DNA of 64,000 nt, from the NCBI GenBank assembly GCA_045546275.1, contig JAZQCM010000006.1, positions 1 through 64,000 on the forward strand, read 5' to 3'. Each line of letters begins with the position of its first letter. Position 1 is the stretch's first letter. Made by a program: the position numbers and the translations under genes. Positions 16,901 through 24,925 of this stretch are shown one piece after another. The DNA is from RGIG1927 sp045546275 (GTDB lineage: Bacteria; Bacillota; Clostridia; UMGS1883). The notes under the pieces were generated by a model. That model made no database searches. It saw only the letters and a list, made by a program, of their open reading frames with translations, and was not told the DNA's origin.

Positions 16901-19338
16901 GCAAGGTCGGTTGCGGAAACATTAGTGTCAACGTTTGCCTTGTCGGGGAAAAGCACGGTGTCGAACTTAACTGTTGTGCCTGTTTTCTGGAAGGAAGCAT
17001 ATTCACTTTCTGCAACCAGACCGTAGTCTGCGCTGTGGTAGCCACTCTTAATGGATGCACTGTCAGCACTTGCAGCCGCTAATGTAATGTCGGGCGCGTT
17101 GTAAAATGCTGTTTTGGCAACATTTCCGCTTACAGTTGCATTGGAAGAGGGCATAAAGTGCCAGTTCTGGCGATAAGCTCTGCTTGAACTGCCTGCAACA
17201 AGGTCGGTTACAATTGCAAAGCCGCTTTTTGCAAAGAATACATTTCTTGTGTGAGCAACATTGCTGTAGCCGTTCTGTGTGCTTGTGGCAAAGTCAAAAA
17301 TGTCGTTTGTGTTTTTGTATGTAAGTGCATTTGCGCTTGCCGCTGCACTGTGAGCGCCGAGTGTAAGTCCGTCAGCTTCAATTGTGTTGTGGGATGCCGC
17401 TGTGCGGAGTGTGTCATAAATAGAGTTTGTGGAAGAATAGCTGTAACGGCCGGAGTCAACTAAAAGCGGTGAGCCGTAAGCGTACATAACAACCTGGTTA
17501 GAGTCCGGATGGTAGTGACCATCGGCAGGGTTGTTTGTGTAGTTGATATAAACAGCCTCGTCGGGATTCCAGCTGTTGCGCATGTAAGCAGAATTTACAG
17601 CATCGTAATAGCGTGTAAGATATTCTGCCCCCTTGTCTTCGCCGGACACATAGGAATTTATAACAGCATCGGAATTGTTGAACACGCCATTGAGCATTTC
17701 AAAGTAATGCATCTGGTTGCGGTAGTTACTGTCGCCAATATTTGTATCGTAGCCGTTGGGGTAGTAGCTTTCAAGAGCATTTCTTGTGGCATATTTAACC
17801 TTTTCTGTAAAGGCTGCACTCATGGGGTTGCCGCTCATCTGTGCTGCTTTTAAGCAGTCGCCAAAAAGCTTAACGCACCATACAGAATAGGATGGACCTG
17901 CTTCTGTAAAGGAATAGTCGTCGTTATACAAAAGGTCAAAGGTATATTCAACGTTATATTCAACCTTGTTGCGCCATGTGTCATGTGTTGCAAATTCGGG
18001 AAGATATTCCACAGCCTTGAAGAAACCTGCATTCGCAACTATTCTCCAGTTGCTCCACCAGTAGCTTCCGTTTGCAATGTCCAAACCTGCAAGATAGTTA
18101 CAGTCACCCCACATAAAGGAGAGAATGTTGCAGAATTCGTCAAGACGAGTGTCAAACACATCTGTTTCCAAAAATGCATCAACAATGTCAACCCAGCGGT
18201 TCAATCTTTCGCCTGTTTCAAGTGTACGTGTGTAGCCATATGCACGCTGAGAAGCAAATGCGTCCATTAATTGAACAAGCTTGGGACCAAAGTCTTCTCC
18301 GGGATAAACATCACTGTAGGGATGCGTCTGGTTATATTCTGCAGGATTTTCAAGGTAAGAAAGATATTCATAAGCCATGGGCTTGCCAAACCAGAAACGG
18401 CTTGTTACATTGTGGTATTCGCTGTCCGCATTGGGAGCAGATGCCGCCCATGTAGGAACAGAGGCATTCTGGTAGGAATAAATACTTCCTCTTGTGCCTG
18501 CCCATGTAAGGGAATCCTCGTCCCACATGGTGTCGCCAACATTAATAACAAGAACATCCTTGTCGCCTGTTGTACAGTCGGACGCATATGCCGCACTTAA
18601 AACAAGCTTTGCGGAAACTATTGTGGAGTTAGCCGCATCGTCTAAGGGGAAGTTAAGGTATGTTCTTCTTGTGTTTGTGCCTGTGGAATTACTGCCTGTG
18701 CCGTCTTCCTTAACATAAAGCACGGTTTCGGAGCCGTAGGTTGTGCTTGTATTGCCGGAAGAAATATATGTATCGTTATCAGCTGTAACGGTTACAGTCT
18801 TTTTAGTGCCGTTAATGTCGTAGTTGATAACAAGTTGGGGAGCAGAGGCAGATTCCTTGCTCTGTACCAACACAGGATACTGCTGCTTATCACCTGCAAA
18901 AAGCATAAAGGAAACAGCGCCGTTGTTAAGCTCAGAAGCAATGCGCTCTGTTACGTCGATTTCATAGCTTTTGTAGGAGGCTGATGTAACAGTAAATTCT
19001 GCCTGCCACATATCAAATTCGTAGGGACCTGTAAGAATATTACGCATGGGAAGTACCGCCATGCCGTAAAATTCATCAGCCTGGGTAATGCCAAAGCCTT
19101 GGATTGTGCTTGACTTCTTGCGGTCCTTAAAGTACTGCAGAAGAGCTGCTTTCGCACTGCTATAGTCGCCTGCATCCACATATTCTTTCACTTCGGAAAG
19201 ATCAGGATTTGACGCATAGTCAAACTTTGCAAAGAATGTAGCGTCGTCCATGCTTGCCGCACTTGTCTGCAACGAAAATGCAGTAAATGTAGACAAAACC
19301 ATAGCCAGCGCTACGATAGTTGAAATTAATTGTCTCAT
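13999..19338 (-). CDS. Giant secreted heparinase II/III-like polysaccharide lyase
   Basis: A 1779-residue protein with a signal peptide (1 to about 29). A CBM96/DNRLRE-like domain (about 125-280) is inserted before an alpha/alpha-toroid region (about 350-600, aromatic-rich with NGSYWWSNWR) and the heparinase II/III beta-sandwich, whose signature HYHPDSNQVVMYAYG starts near 606. This fold cleaves uronic-acid polysaccharides such as heparin, alginate or related glycans by beta-elimination; the substrate here is unknown. Next come a second DNRLRE-like domain (about 950-1125), two beta-grasp repeats, a CBM4/9-like domain starting NLVTNGSFED (about 1275-1465) and the shared ~240-residue C-terminal module. 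The start is ATG 19338, with CAGGAGGG 6 bases upstream (19344-19351); a frame beginning at 19359 would contain that site. Monocistronic with its own promoter. Confidence 0.88.
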   Translation of the reverse strand: MRQLISTIVALAMVLSTFTAFSLQTSAASMDDATFFAKFDYASNPDLSEVKEYVDAGDYSSAKAALLQYFKDRKKSSTIQGFGITQADEFYGMAVLPMRNILTGPYEFDMWQAEFTVTSASYKSYEIDVTERIASELNNGAVSFMLFAGDKQQYPVLVQSKESASAPQLVINYDINGTKKTVTVTADNDTYISSGNTSTTYGSETVLYVKEDGTGSNSTGTNTRRTYLNFPLDDAANSTIVSAKLVLSAAYASDCTTGDKDVLVINVGDTMWDEDSLTWAGTRGSIYSYQNASVPTWAASAPNADSEYHNVTSRFWFGKPMAYEYLSYLENPAEYNQTHPYSDVYPGEDFGPKLVQLMDAFASQRAYGYTRTLETGERLNRWVDIVDAFLETDVFDTRLDEFCNILSFMWGDCNYLAGLDIANGSYWWSNWRIVANAGFFKAVEYLPEFATHDTWRNKVEYNVEYTFDLLYNDDYSFTEAGPSYSVWCVKLFGDCLKAAQMSGNPMSAAFTEKVKYATRNALESYYPNGYDTNIGDSNYRNQMHYFEMLNGVFNNSDAVINSYVSGEDKGAEYLTRYYDAVNSAYMRNSWNPDEAVYINYTNNPADGHYHPDSNQVVMYAYGSPLLVDSGRYSYSSTNSIYDTLRTAASHNTIEADGLTLGAHSAAASANALTYKNTNDIFDFATSTQNGYSNVAHTRNVFFAKSGFAIVTDLVAGSSSRAYRQNWHFMPSSNATVSGNVAKTAFYNAPDITLAAASADSASIKSGYHSADYGLVAESEYASFQKTGTTVKFDTVLFPDKANVDTNVSATDLAPSDTSKAAMQINIDGKTSYYYVKNTSSSNGTFGSYTTDAKMAYVSDSEYMIADGKKIEGRIESGSTIVSMGVSLDNGTVTISGEKLVANTDSATAIKIYAPNTTKVILNGEEVDFTKSGNYIYAVASAVGESVTGAVSKVYPDKDGFVASNSGNEGASQTTIIQAARSWQNRNAYMAFDLSDFENKEITSSVLKMLPTEVANSPSNLHFYYLDYGTWTRSNLSFVLDSSKMPSHTNTSGGFTGYAYRWSGSVSGATAGNWVSLSTNLTEYLAANSNYKFTWAILAEAGSVKFNALGASEANRPYLEITYNYQTSSEGYPTVTIREYLDNVLSTSETVSSTLGKVYLYEAEDTITSGGKTYYIDAEKSTLSTVVKKNDNVIEVYYKSAEDITVEFEDVLGTKIAEAVTVSVDPSLTTYTYSAPETLEANGVIYSLDAEASRLTATVGTTTTLTAVYRKTMTAGTENLVTNGSFEDENGFSLEGWNSASTGSTFGSPYSTNHCYAVSATGITTNNTTTSASNTIPDGDWAFGSRWNDGTNGLCSIKRYVPVESGKTYLVTYNVKHKTGSSGTYIRTSFVGSSGAAEADNYVYPSYVGTEWQTFETTFTATADTDYVLFWFRWLGDGSNSGNGPFWYFDNFKIVEVSDFEYATVTLDGEEILTEGTITLGENGVLPNNVLGYLVESDENSKFVNAGKLTVSDGDVITTTPINVSMVTGAQVRYGGGLDKDGKISSGNGLRFIAQVDRSYVGDFVTGYGMTISAEGSDEVVDIPAAKWQDGDAETIFTAAITDLATGNFNRKFTATPYATVKYADNSTDKIYSTNTITRSIYQVSVGLLKNASDAVDGGDVEYDTSDCGLYNVLNAYVNMVGVRLTLTQDGKVTARTEGTGAYTGDIFFNVASQAKGNGVYTITVSPLTENFNNAVTIMSYWDEFIRINNNNSIVKQNISNTVFNPDGSITFDFTVPSNN

Positions 19339-19365
19339 AATGTTCCCTCCTGAACACATTTATAG

Positions 19366-19394
19366 ATAATAATATTCTACCATAAAAAGGTCAA
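19366..19394 (-). promoter_or_regulatory. Promoter of the heparinase-like gene
   Basis: On the minus strand TTGACC (19389-19394), 17 bases, TATTAT (19366-19371). Confidence 0.78.
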
Positions 19395-19402
19395 AAGCGC
19401 AA

Positions 19403-19435
19403 GAAAAAACACATACTCTTCACAGTATGTGTTTT
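19403..19435 (-). terminator. Intrinsic terminator overlapping the end of the RluA gene
   Basis: AAAACACATACT pairs with AGTATGTGTTTT around CTTCAC. The stop codon of the pseudouridine synthase lies in the loop, so the right arm is coding. Confidence 0.8.
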
Positions 19436-20301
19436 GAATAAAAGGTTTTTTCGTTTAAATATGAAAGAAGCGGGTCAGCTATGGCAAAGCTTAATTTGTA
19501 AGAAATAAGCTTTTGTCCGCCGTGTGTTTTTGCACCGTATTTGTTATCGCCCACAAGAGGGCATCCCAAATGAGCCATAACAGCTCTTATCTGGTGGCTT
19601 TTGCCTGTTTTTAAATCAATTTCTATTTTTGCACCAAGCTTTGTTTTTTCAAGCACTTTATAATAGGTAATCGTTGCCTCTCCGTCCTCTGTCACATGCA
19701 TTTTGTTTTCGGCTTTGTCCTTTGTTAAAAATAGCCTCGCTTCGCCTTCATCCTTTGGCGGCAACCCTTCGGTTTCGCAAAGGTAATACTTTTTTACTTC
19801 TCTTTTCCGGATTGCTTCGTTCATTGTGCGGAGTGCTACAGCATTTTTTGCCCCTATTACAAGTCCAACCGTGTTTGTGTCAATGCGGTTGCACAATGCA
19901 GGTGAAAAGCTTTTTTCATTTTCAGGTATGAATTCCTTCCTATTATATAGGTAACTTTTCAGCATGTCGCAAAGAGGTGTTTTTCCGTTTTGCCCTGCCT
20001 GGCAGGGAACGCCCTTTTCCTTGTCAATGATAATTATGTTTTCGTCTTCATAAACAACGGCGATGTTATCGGCAACGGGAGTAAAGGTTTTTTCGCCAAA
20101 GCAGTCGTCAGGAAGATAAATGAATAATTCATCGCCTTCGTTTAAAAACACGTTCTCCTTAATCCATTTTCCGTTCACTTTTATGTCCTTTTTGCGAAAA
20201 GCCTTATACATTAATGTTTTTGGAAGGGCAGGAAAAGCCTTTTGTATAAATTTATCAGCTCTTTGCCCGGCGTCATTCTGATTTATGGTCAATTTCTTCA
20301 T
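19420..20301 (-). CDS. RluA-family 23S rRNA pseudouridine synthase
   Basis: The 293-residue protein has an N-terminal S4-like RNA-binding domain (about residues 12-75: GQRADKFIQ, KDIKVNGKW) and a PseudoU_synth_2 catalytic domain containing RIDTNTVGLVIGAK (about 140-153), in which the aspartate is the catalytic nucleophile, and GKSHQIRAVMAHLGCPLVGDNKYG-type motifs near the C-terminus. It converts uridine to pseudouridine in rRNA or tRNA; the exact site cannot be read from sequence, so I give no RluC/RluD symbol. The ATG at 20301 has only a weak GAGG upstream. The promoter lies at 20336-20364 and the gene diverges from the S10 operon. Confidence 0.9.
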   Translation of the reverse strand: MKKLTINQNDAGQRADKFIQKAFPALPKTLMYKAFRKKDIKVNGKWIKENVFLNEGDELFIYLPDDCFGEKTFTPVADNIAVVYEDENIIIIDKEKGVPCQAGQNGKTPLCDMLKSYLYNRKEFIPENEKSFSPALCNRIDTNTVGLVIGAKNAVALRTMNEAIRKREVKKYYLCETEGLPPKDEGEARLFLTKDKAENKMHVTEDGEATITYYKVLEKTKLGAKIEIDLKTGKSHQIRAVMAHLGCPLVGDNKYGAKTHGGQKLISYKLSFAIADPLLSYLNEKTFYSKHIL

Positions 20302-20335
20302 GGTTTTGCCTCGTTTTCAGTGTTTTCACCTATTA

Positions 20336-20364
20336 ATTATACGGTTTCCACGTGTTTTAGTCAA
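20336..20364 (-). promoter_or_regulatory. Promoter of the RluA-family gene
   Basis: On the minus strand TTGACT (20359-20364), 17 bases, TATAAT (20336-20341). Confidence 0.85.
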
Positions 20365-20463
20365 GTTCTTTGTGCATTTTGTGGTCAAAAACACTAAAAA
20401 TGCGAAGTTCATATGGTTAAAATGCTGAAAATGCCTAAAAATGAAACTTTTTTACATTCCTAC

Positions 20464-20492
20464 TTGACAAATTTTTATTTTACGTATATAAT
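20464..20492 (+). promoter_or_regulatory. Sigma-A promoter of the S10-spc-alpha superoperon
   Basis: TTGACA (20464-20469), 17 bases, TATAAT (20487-20492): perfect consensus. No other strong promoter is seen before rpsJ, so the leader is about 265 bases long. Confidence 0.93.
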
Positions 20493-20616
20493 TATGAGGC
20501 TGTGACAAGCAGACGATGAAGCGGGAGGTTGCTACCTATAAGGTAGGTTTTTCCGTGGAGAATGTCCGACTCATGAAGTTGGGCGTAAGTCACTGTACAA
20601 CATGATAAAATGCGTT

Positions 20617-20643
20617 AAAATGGGCTTTTTAGGGCCATTTTTG
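20617..20643 (+). terminator. Attenuator-like hairpin 1 in the S10 leader
   Basis: AAAATGG pairs with CCATTTT, with additional pairing inside, followed by a T run. It precedes rpsJ by about 125 bases, so it must be conditional. Confidence 0.5.
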
Positions 20644-20659
20644 TGCGCAACCATGTGTA

Positions 20660-20681
20660 CCCAGGGACTTGCCTGGGTTTT
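20660..20681 (+). terminator. Attenuator-like hairpin 2 in the S10 leader
   Basis: CCCAGG pairs with CCTGGG around GACTTG, followed by TTTT. It is a second conditional-termination candidate. Confidence 0.45.
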
Positions 20682-20766
20682 ATTATCGCCGGAAATTGGA
20701 ACGCCCGGCACGGTGTACAGAAGTCCTTAGTCACAAATAATCATTTATTTTCAGGAGGCTATGACT

Positions 20767-21096
20767 ATGGCAGCACAACAGAAAATCAGAATCAGGGTAA
20801 AGGGTTACGACCACGTTCTTCTTGACCAGTCCGCAGAAAAGATTGTGGATACTGCTAAGAGAACAGGTTCTAAGGTATCCGGTCCTATCCCGCTCCCCAC
20901 AGAAAAGGAAATCGTAACAATCTTAAGAGCAGTTCATAAGTATAAGGACAGCCGTGAGCAGTTCGAACAGAGAACACACAAGAGATTGATCGATATTTCA
21001 AACCCCACACCTAAGACAATGGAAGCACTTGGCAGACTTGAAGTTCCTGCTGGTGTAAGCATCGAAATCAAGATCATCGACAAGGCATCTAAGTAA
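20767..21096 (+). CDS. rpsJ: 30S ribosomal protein S10 (NusE)
   Basis: This small-subunit head protein also acts with NusB in antitermination. The 109-residue product has the conserved QKIRIRVKGYDH and RTHKRLIDISNPTPKT. Two ATGs are in frame; I choose 20767 because AGGAGG at 20753-20758 is 8 bases away, versus 2 bases for 20761. It is the first gene of the superoperon, 58 bases before rplC. Confidence 0.98.
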   Translation: MAAQQKIRIRVKGYDHVLLDQSAEKIVDTAKRTGSKVSGPIPLPTEKEIVTILRAVHKYKDSREQFEQRTHKRLIDISNPTPKTMEALGRLEVPAGVSIEIKIIDKASK

Positions 21097-21154
21097 TAGG
21101 TAAAGGTCAATGTTGGCTTAGGTCAACCAATAACCAATAAGGAGGAAACAAATT

Positions 21155-21784
21155 ATGCAAAAGGCAATTATCGGCAAAAAGCTCGGTATGACTCAGGTAT
21201 TCAGCCCTGAGGGCAAGTTAATCCCCGTTACTGTAATTGAAGCGGGTCCTTGCACAGTAGTTCAGAAGAAGACTATTGAAAAAGACGGCTATGAAGCAAT
21301 TCAGGTCGGTTACGGCGAAGCTAACCCCAAGAGAGTTACAAAGCCTCTCCAGGGTCACTTCAACAAGGCAGGCGTTCCCTTTAAGAAGGTTTTAAAGGAA
21401 TTCCGTCTTGAAGACATCACAGGCTATGAAGTAGCAAGTGAAATCAAGTGCGACATTTTCGCTGAAGGCGAAAAGGTTGACGTAACAGGCGTAAGCAAGG
21501 GTAAGGGTTACGCAGGCGTAATCAAGAGACACGGCTTCGCAAGACTTAAGGAAACTCACGGTACAGGTCCTGTTCACCGTCACCCCGGCTCCATGGGCGC
21601 ATGTTCCACGCCTTCCAGAGTTATGAAGGGTAAGAAGCTTCCCGGCCATATGGGTCACAAGCAGGTAACAGTTCTTAACCTTGACGTAGTTAAGGTAGAT
21701 GCTGAGAGAAACCTTATTCTTGTTAAGGGTGCAATCCCCGGACCTAAGGGTTCAGTTGTATCCGTAAGAAATACAGTTAAGTAA
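21155..21784 (+). CDS. rplC: 50S ribosomal protein L3
   Basis: L3 binds near the peptidyl-transferase centre and starts 50S assembly. The 209-residue protein opens KAIIGKKLGMTQVF and carries HGTGPVHRHPGSMGACS-type loop residues in the central extension, typical of bacterial L3. AAGGAGG precedes the ATG. Second gene of the S10 cluster. Confidence 0.98.
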   Translation: MQKAIIGKKLGMTQVFSPEGKLIPVTVIEAGPCTVVQKKTIEKDGYEAIQVGYGEANPKRVTKPLQGHFNKAGVPFKKVLKEFRLEDITGYEVASEIKCDIFAEGEKVDVTGVSKGKGYAGVIKRHGFARLKETHGTGPVHRHPGSMGACSTPSRVMKGKKLPGHMGHKQVTVLNLDVVKVDAERNLILVKGAIPGPKGSVVSVRNTVK

Positions 21785-21810
21785 GAAATTTAACGGAAGG
21801 AGAATAAGTT

Positions 21811-22431
21811 ATGCCTAACGCAGTTTTATATAATATGCAGGGTAACAAGGTTGGCGAATTTGAACTTCCCGCAGCAGTTTTTGGTGCAGAAGTTAACAAG
21901 TCCATCCTTCATGACTCTGTTGTAAATTATCTGGCTAACCAGAGACAGGGTACACAGTCTACAAAGACTCGTACAGAAGTAGCAGGCGGCGGCAAGAAGC
22001 CTTTCAGACAGAAGGGTACAGGTCGTGCAAGACAGGGTTCCACTCGTGCTCCCCAGTGGATTAAGGGTGGTGTAGCTCTCGGTCCTAAGCCCAGAGATTA
22101 CTCCTACAGCCTTAACAAGAAGGTTAAGAAGCTTGCTATGATCAGCGCACTTAGTGCAAAGGCACAGGAAGGCGAAGTAGCAGTTGTTGAAGCTCTTGAA
22201 ATGAACGAAATCAAGACAAAGACAATGGCAACTCTTCTTAATGCAGTTGGTGCAAAGAAGGCGCTTGTAATCACAGGCGAAGTAAACGAAAACGTTTACC
22301 TCAGCACAAGAAACATCAAGGGTGCTAAGACAGCATTCGTTGGTATGCTCAACGTATACGATATCCTTAACAGCGACATCTTGGTTGCAGGCAAGGATGC
22401 CGTAGCAAAACTTGAGGAGGTGTATGCATAA
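21811..22431 (+). CDS. rplD: 50S ribosomal protein L4
   Basis: The 206-residue protein has the L4 exit-tunnel loop (GGGKKPFRQKGTGRARQGS, about residues 61-79). In other bacteria L4 is the autogenous repressor of this operon, which is relevant to the hairpin-rich leader at 20499-20766. Its stop codon overlaps the start of rplW by one base (TAATG), so the two are coupled. Confidence 0.98.
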   Translation: MPNAVLYNMQGNKVGEFELPAAVFGAEVNKSILHDSVVNYLANQRQGTQSTKTRTEVAGGGKKPFRQKGTGRARQGSTRAPQWIKGGVALGPKPRDYSYSLNKKVKKLAMISALSAKAQEGEVAVVEALEMNEIKTKTMATLLNAVGAKKALVITGEVNENVYLSTRNIKGAKTAFVGMLNVYDILNSDILVAGKDAVAKLEEVYA

Positions 22432-22721
22432 TGACAGCTTACGAAATCATTAAGAGACCTATCGTAACAGAACAGTCTATGGATCAGATGGCTGACAGAA
22501 AGTATACATTTGAAGTAGCTACATCAGCTAACAAGATCGAAATCAAAAAGGCAGTCGAAGAAATCTTCGGCGTTGAAGTAGAAAAAGTAACAACTATCAA
22601 CATGGACGGCAAAGTAAAGAGAATGGGCATGAACATCGGTAAGCGTGCTAACTGGAAAAAGGCAGTTGTTAAGCTTACAGAAAAGAGCAAGACCATCGAA
22701 TTCTTTGACGGCTTAATGTAA
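22431..22721 (+). CDS. rplW: 50S ribosomal protein L23
   Basis: L23 sits at the exit of the peptide tunnel and docks trigger factor and the signal recognition particle. The 96-residue protein starts with the family signature ITAYEIIKRPIVTEQS-like region (EIIKRPIVTEQSM) and has VNTINMDGK-type middle residues. Start and stop overlap with rplD by one base. Confidence 0.98.
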   Translation: MTAYEIIKRPIVTEQSMDQMADRKYTFEVATSANKIEIKKAVEEIFGVEVEKVTTINMDGKVKRMGMNIGKRANWKKAVVKLTEKSKTIEFFDGLM

Positions 22722-22739
22722 GAGAAGGAGTGAAGACTG

Positions 22740-23573
22740 ATGCCTATCAAAAAGTATAAACCTACTACTCCTGCTCGCAGACAGATGACAGTTTCCACAT
22801 TCGAGGAAATCACAAAGAAGACTCCCGAAAGAAGCCTTGTTGTAACACTCAAGTCTTCCGGCGGTAGAAACTCTTACGGTAGAATCACAGTTCGTCATCG
22901 TGGCGGCGGCGCAAAGAGAAAGTACAGAATCATCGACTTTAAGCGTAACAAGATGGACGTTGTAGCAAACGTAATTGCTATCGAATACGATCCTAACAGA
23001 AGCGCAAACATCGCTCTTCTTCAGTATGAAGACGGCGAAAAGAGCTATATCATCGCTCCCGTGGGTCTCCATGTTGGCGACAAGATAGTTTCTTCCGAAA
23101 CAGCAGATATCCGTCCCGGTAATGCACTTCCTCTTAAGTCCATTCCCGTTGGTACAGTTATCCACAACATTGAACTTATGCCCGGTAAGGGTGGTCAGCT
23201 TGTAAGAGCTGCAGGTAACTCTGCTCAGCTCATGGCTAAGGAAAACGGCTATGCACAGGTAAGACTTCCTTCCGGTGAAGTAAGAATGATCCGTCTTGAC
23301 TGTAAGGCAACAATCGGTCAGGTAGGTAACATTGATCACGAAAACATTTCCATCGGTAAGGCTGGTAGAAAGAGACACATGGGTTGGAGACCCACAGTAC
23401 GTGGTGTTGTAATGAACCCCTGCGACCATCCTCATGGTGGTGGTGAAGGTAAGTCCCCCGTTGGTATGCCTTCTCCCGTTACTCCTTGGGGCAAGCCCGC
23501 TCTTGGTTATAAGACTCGTTCTAAGAAGAAGCAGAGCGAAAAGTTCATCGTAAAGCATCGTAATGCTAGATAA
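22740..23573 (+). CDS. rplB: 50S ribosomal protein L2
   Basis: L2 is a primary 23S rRNA-binding protein needed for subunit joining and peptidyl-transferase activity. The 277-residue length is standard, and the invariant C-terminal HPHGGGEGKSPVG with the functional histidine is present. A long antisense open frame across it is a codon-bias artefact. Confidence 0.98.
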   Translation: MPIKKYKPTTPARRQMTVSTFEEITKKTPERSLVVTLKSSGGRNSYGRITVRHRGGGAKRKYRIIDFKRNKMDVVANVIAIEYDPNRSANIALLQYEDGEKSYIIAPVGLHVGDKIVSSETADIRPGNALPLKSIPVGTVIHNIELMPGKGGQLVRAAGNSAQLMAKENGYAQVRLPSGEVRMIRLDCKATIGQVGNIDHENISIGKAGRKRHMGWRPTVRGVVMNPCDHPHGGGEGKSPVGMPSPVTPWGKPALGYKTRSKKKQSEKFIVKHRNAR

Positions 23574-23586
23574 GGAGGAACAGTAA

Positions 23587-23853
23587 ATGAGTAGATCTAT
23601 TAAAAAGGGTCCTTTTATCGATCCTAAGCTTTTATCCAGAGTTCAGGCAATGAACGAAGCAGGTGAAAAGAGAGTTTTAAAGACATGGTCTCGTAGCTCT
23701 ACAATTTTCCCTGATTTCGTAGGTCACACAATCGCTGTTCATAACGGTAAGACACACGTTCCCGTATACGTAACAGAAGATATGGTTGGTCATAAATTGG
23801 GTGAATTTGCTCCTACAAGAACATTCAAGGGTCACGTAGGCGCAAAGAAGTAA
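23587..23853 (+). CDS. rpsS: 30S ribosomal protein S19
   Basis: The 88-residue protein begins MSRSIKKGPFIDPKL and has RSSTIFPDFVGHTIAVHNGK, both diagnostic. It binds 16S rRNA in the head with S13. TAAGGAGG lies just before the start. Confidence 0.98.
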   Translation: MSRSIKKGPFIDPKLLSRVQAMNEAGEKRVLKTWSRSSTIFPDFVGHTIAVHNGKTHVPVYVTEDMVGHKLGEFAPTRTFKGHVGAKK

Positions 23854-23872
23854 GAAAAGGAGGACAAGACAA

Positions 23873-24220
23873 ATGGAGGCTAAAAGAGAAGCTAAGGCAA
23901 TTCTTAAGTATGCAAGAATTTCCCCCAGAAAAGTCAACATTGTAAATGACCTTATCAGAAATAAGCCCGTCGGTGTTGCAATGGGTATCCTTAATAACAC
24001 ACCCAAGGCTGCAAGTGCACTTCTCATCAAGCTTTTGAATAGTGCAATCGCTAATGCAGAACACAACTACCAGATGGATGTAGATAAACTCTATGTTGCA
24101 GAAATTTACGCTAATGCAGGTCCTACTCTTAAGAGAGTACAGCCCAGAGCACAGGGTAGAGCATTCCGCATCATGAAGAGAACAAGTCATATTACAATCG
24201 TTGTTAAAGAAAAAGAATAA
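23873..24220 (+). CDS. rplV: 50S ribosomal protein L22
   Basis: The 115-residue protein has the core ARISPRKVNIVNDLIRNK and the beta-hairpin tip region around RAQGRAFRIMKRTSHI that lines the exit tunnel and is the usual site of macrolide-resistance changes; the hairpin looks wild type. Confidence 0.98.
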   Translation: MEAKREAKAILKYARISPRKVNIVNDLIRNKPVGVAMGILNNTPKAASALLIKLLNSAIANAEHNYQMDVDKLYVAEIYANAGPTLKRVQPRAQGRAFRIMKRTSHITIVVKEKE

Positions 24221-24232
24221 GGAGGCGCTCTT

Positions 24233-24925
24233 ATGGGTCAGAAAGTTAATCCCCATGGTCTCAGAGTAGGCGTTATTAAAGACTGGGATTCCAGATGGTA
24301 CGCTGAAGATCATGAATTCGGTGATAATCTTGTTGAAGACTACAAGATTAGAGAATATGTAAAGACAAAGCTCTATGGCGCAGGTGTTCCTAAGATTGAA
24401 ATCGAAAAGACAGCAAACGCTATTAAGCTTTATGTTCACACAGCTAAGCCCGGTATCGTAATCGGTAAGAAGGGTGAAGATATTGAAAAGCTCAAGGCAG
24501 AAGTTTCCAAGCTTACAGGCAAGCAGGTTTCTATTGAAATCGTTGAAGTTAAGCAGGCAAACCTTTCTGCACAGCTCGTTGCAGAAAACATTGCTGCACA
24601 GCTTGAAAAGAGAGTAAGCTTCAGAAGAGCTATGAAGGGCGCTATGAGCTTCGCTATGAAGGCAGGCGCTAAGGGTATCAAGACAACTTGCGGTGGTCGT
24701 CTCGGCGGCGCTGAAATCGCAAGAAAGGAAACATACCATGAAGGTACAATTCCGCTTCAGACTCTTCGTGCAGACATCGACTATGGTTTTGCAGAAGCTA
24801 ACACAACTTATGGTAAGATTGGTTGTAAGGTATGGATTTACAAGGGCGAAGTGCTCAACGTAAATGCTGCCAAGAGAGCTCCTAAGGCTCCCAGAGCTCC
24901 TAAGAAGGAAGGGGGACGCAAATAA
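24233..24925 (+). CDS. rpsC: 30S ribosomal protein S3
   Basis: The 230-residue protein begins MGQKVNPHGLRVGVI and contains a KH domain with VIGKKGEDIEKL (the GxxG loop) near residues 77-88, plus a basic, proline-rich tail. It forms part of the mRNA entry helicase with S4 and S5. Its stop codon overlaps the rplP start. Confidence 0.98.
   Translation: MGQKVNPHGLRVGVIKDWDSRWYAEDHEFGDNLVEDYKIREYVKTKLYGAGVPKIEIEKTANAIKLYVHTAKPGIVIGKKGEDIEKLKAEVSKLTGKQVSIEIVEVKQANLSAQLVAENIAAQLEKRVSFRRAMKGAMSFAMKAGAKGIKTTCGGRLGGAEIARKETYHEGTIPLQTLRADIDYGFAEANTTYGKIGCKVWIYKGEVLNVNAAKRAPKAPRAPKKEGGRK

Larger units (their letters stand above)
20499..20766 (+). promoter_or_regulatory. Structured leader of the S10 operon with attenuator-like hairpins
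   Basis: The leader contains hairpin CTACCT-ATA-AGGTAG (about 20534-20549), an 8-bp hairpin GTCCGACT/AGTTGGGC, and a closing helix GTGAC (20502-20506) with GTCAC (20589-20593). Two terminator-like stems follow: AAAATGG/CCATTTT then T5 (20617-20643), and CCCAGG/CCTGGG then T4 (20660-20681). Structured domain plus terminator before rpsJ suggests control of ribosomal-protein synthesis by premature termination. I cannot assign it to a known leader family from sequence alone. Confidence 0.55.

Noticed and set aside
20643..20825. Small open frame in the S10 leader
   Set aside because: It overlaps the rpsJ start in another frame and has no ribosome-binding site; the region is better explained as leader RNA.
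22713..23558. Long open frame antisense to rplB
   Set aside because: It follows the codon bias of the ribosomal gene, encodes a cysteine- and serine-rich sequence with no domain, and lacks a ribosome-binding site.
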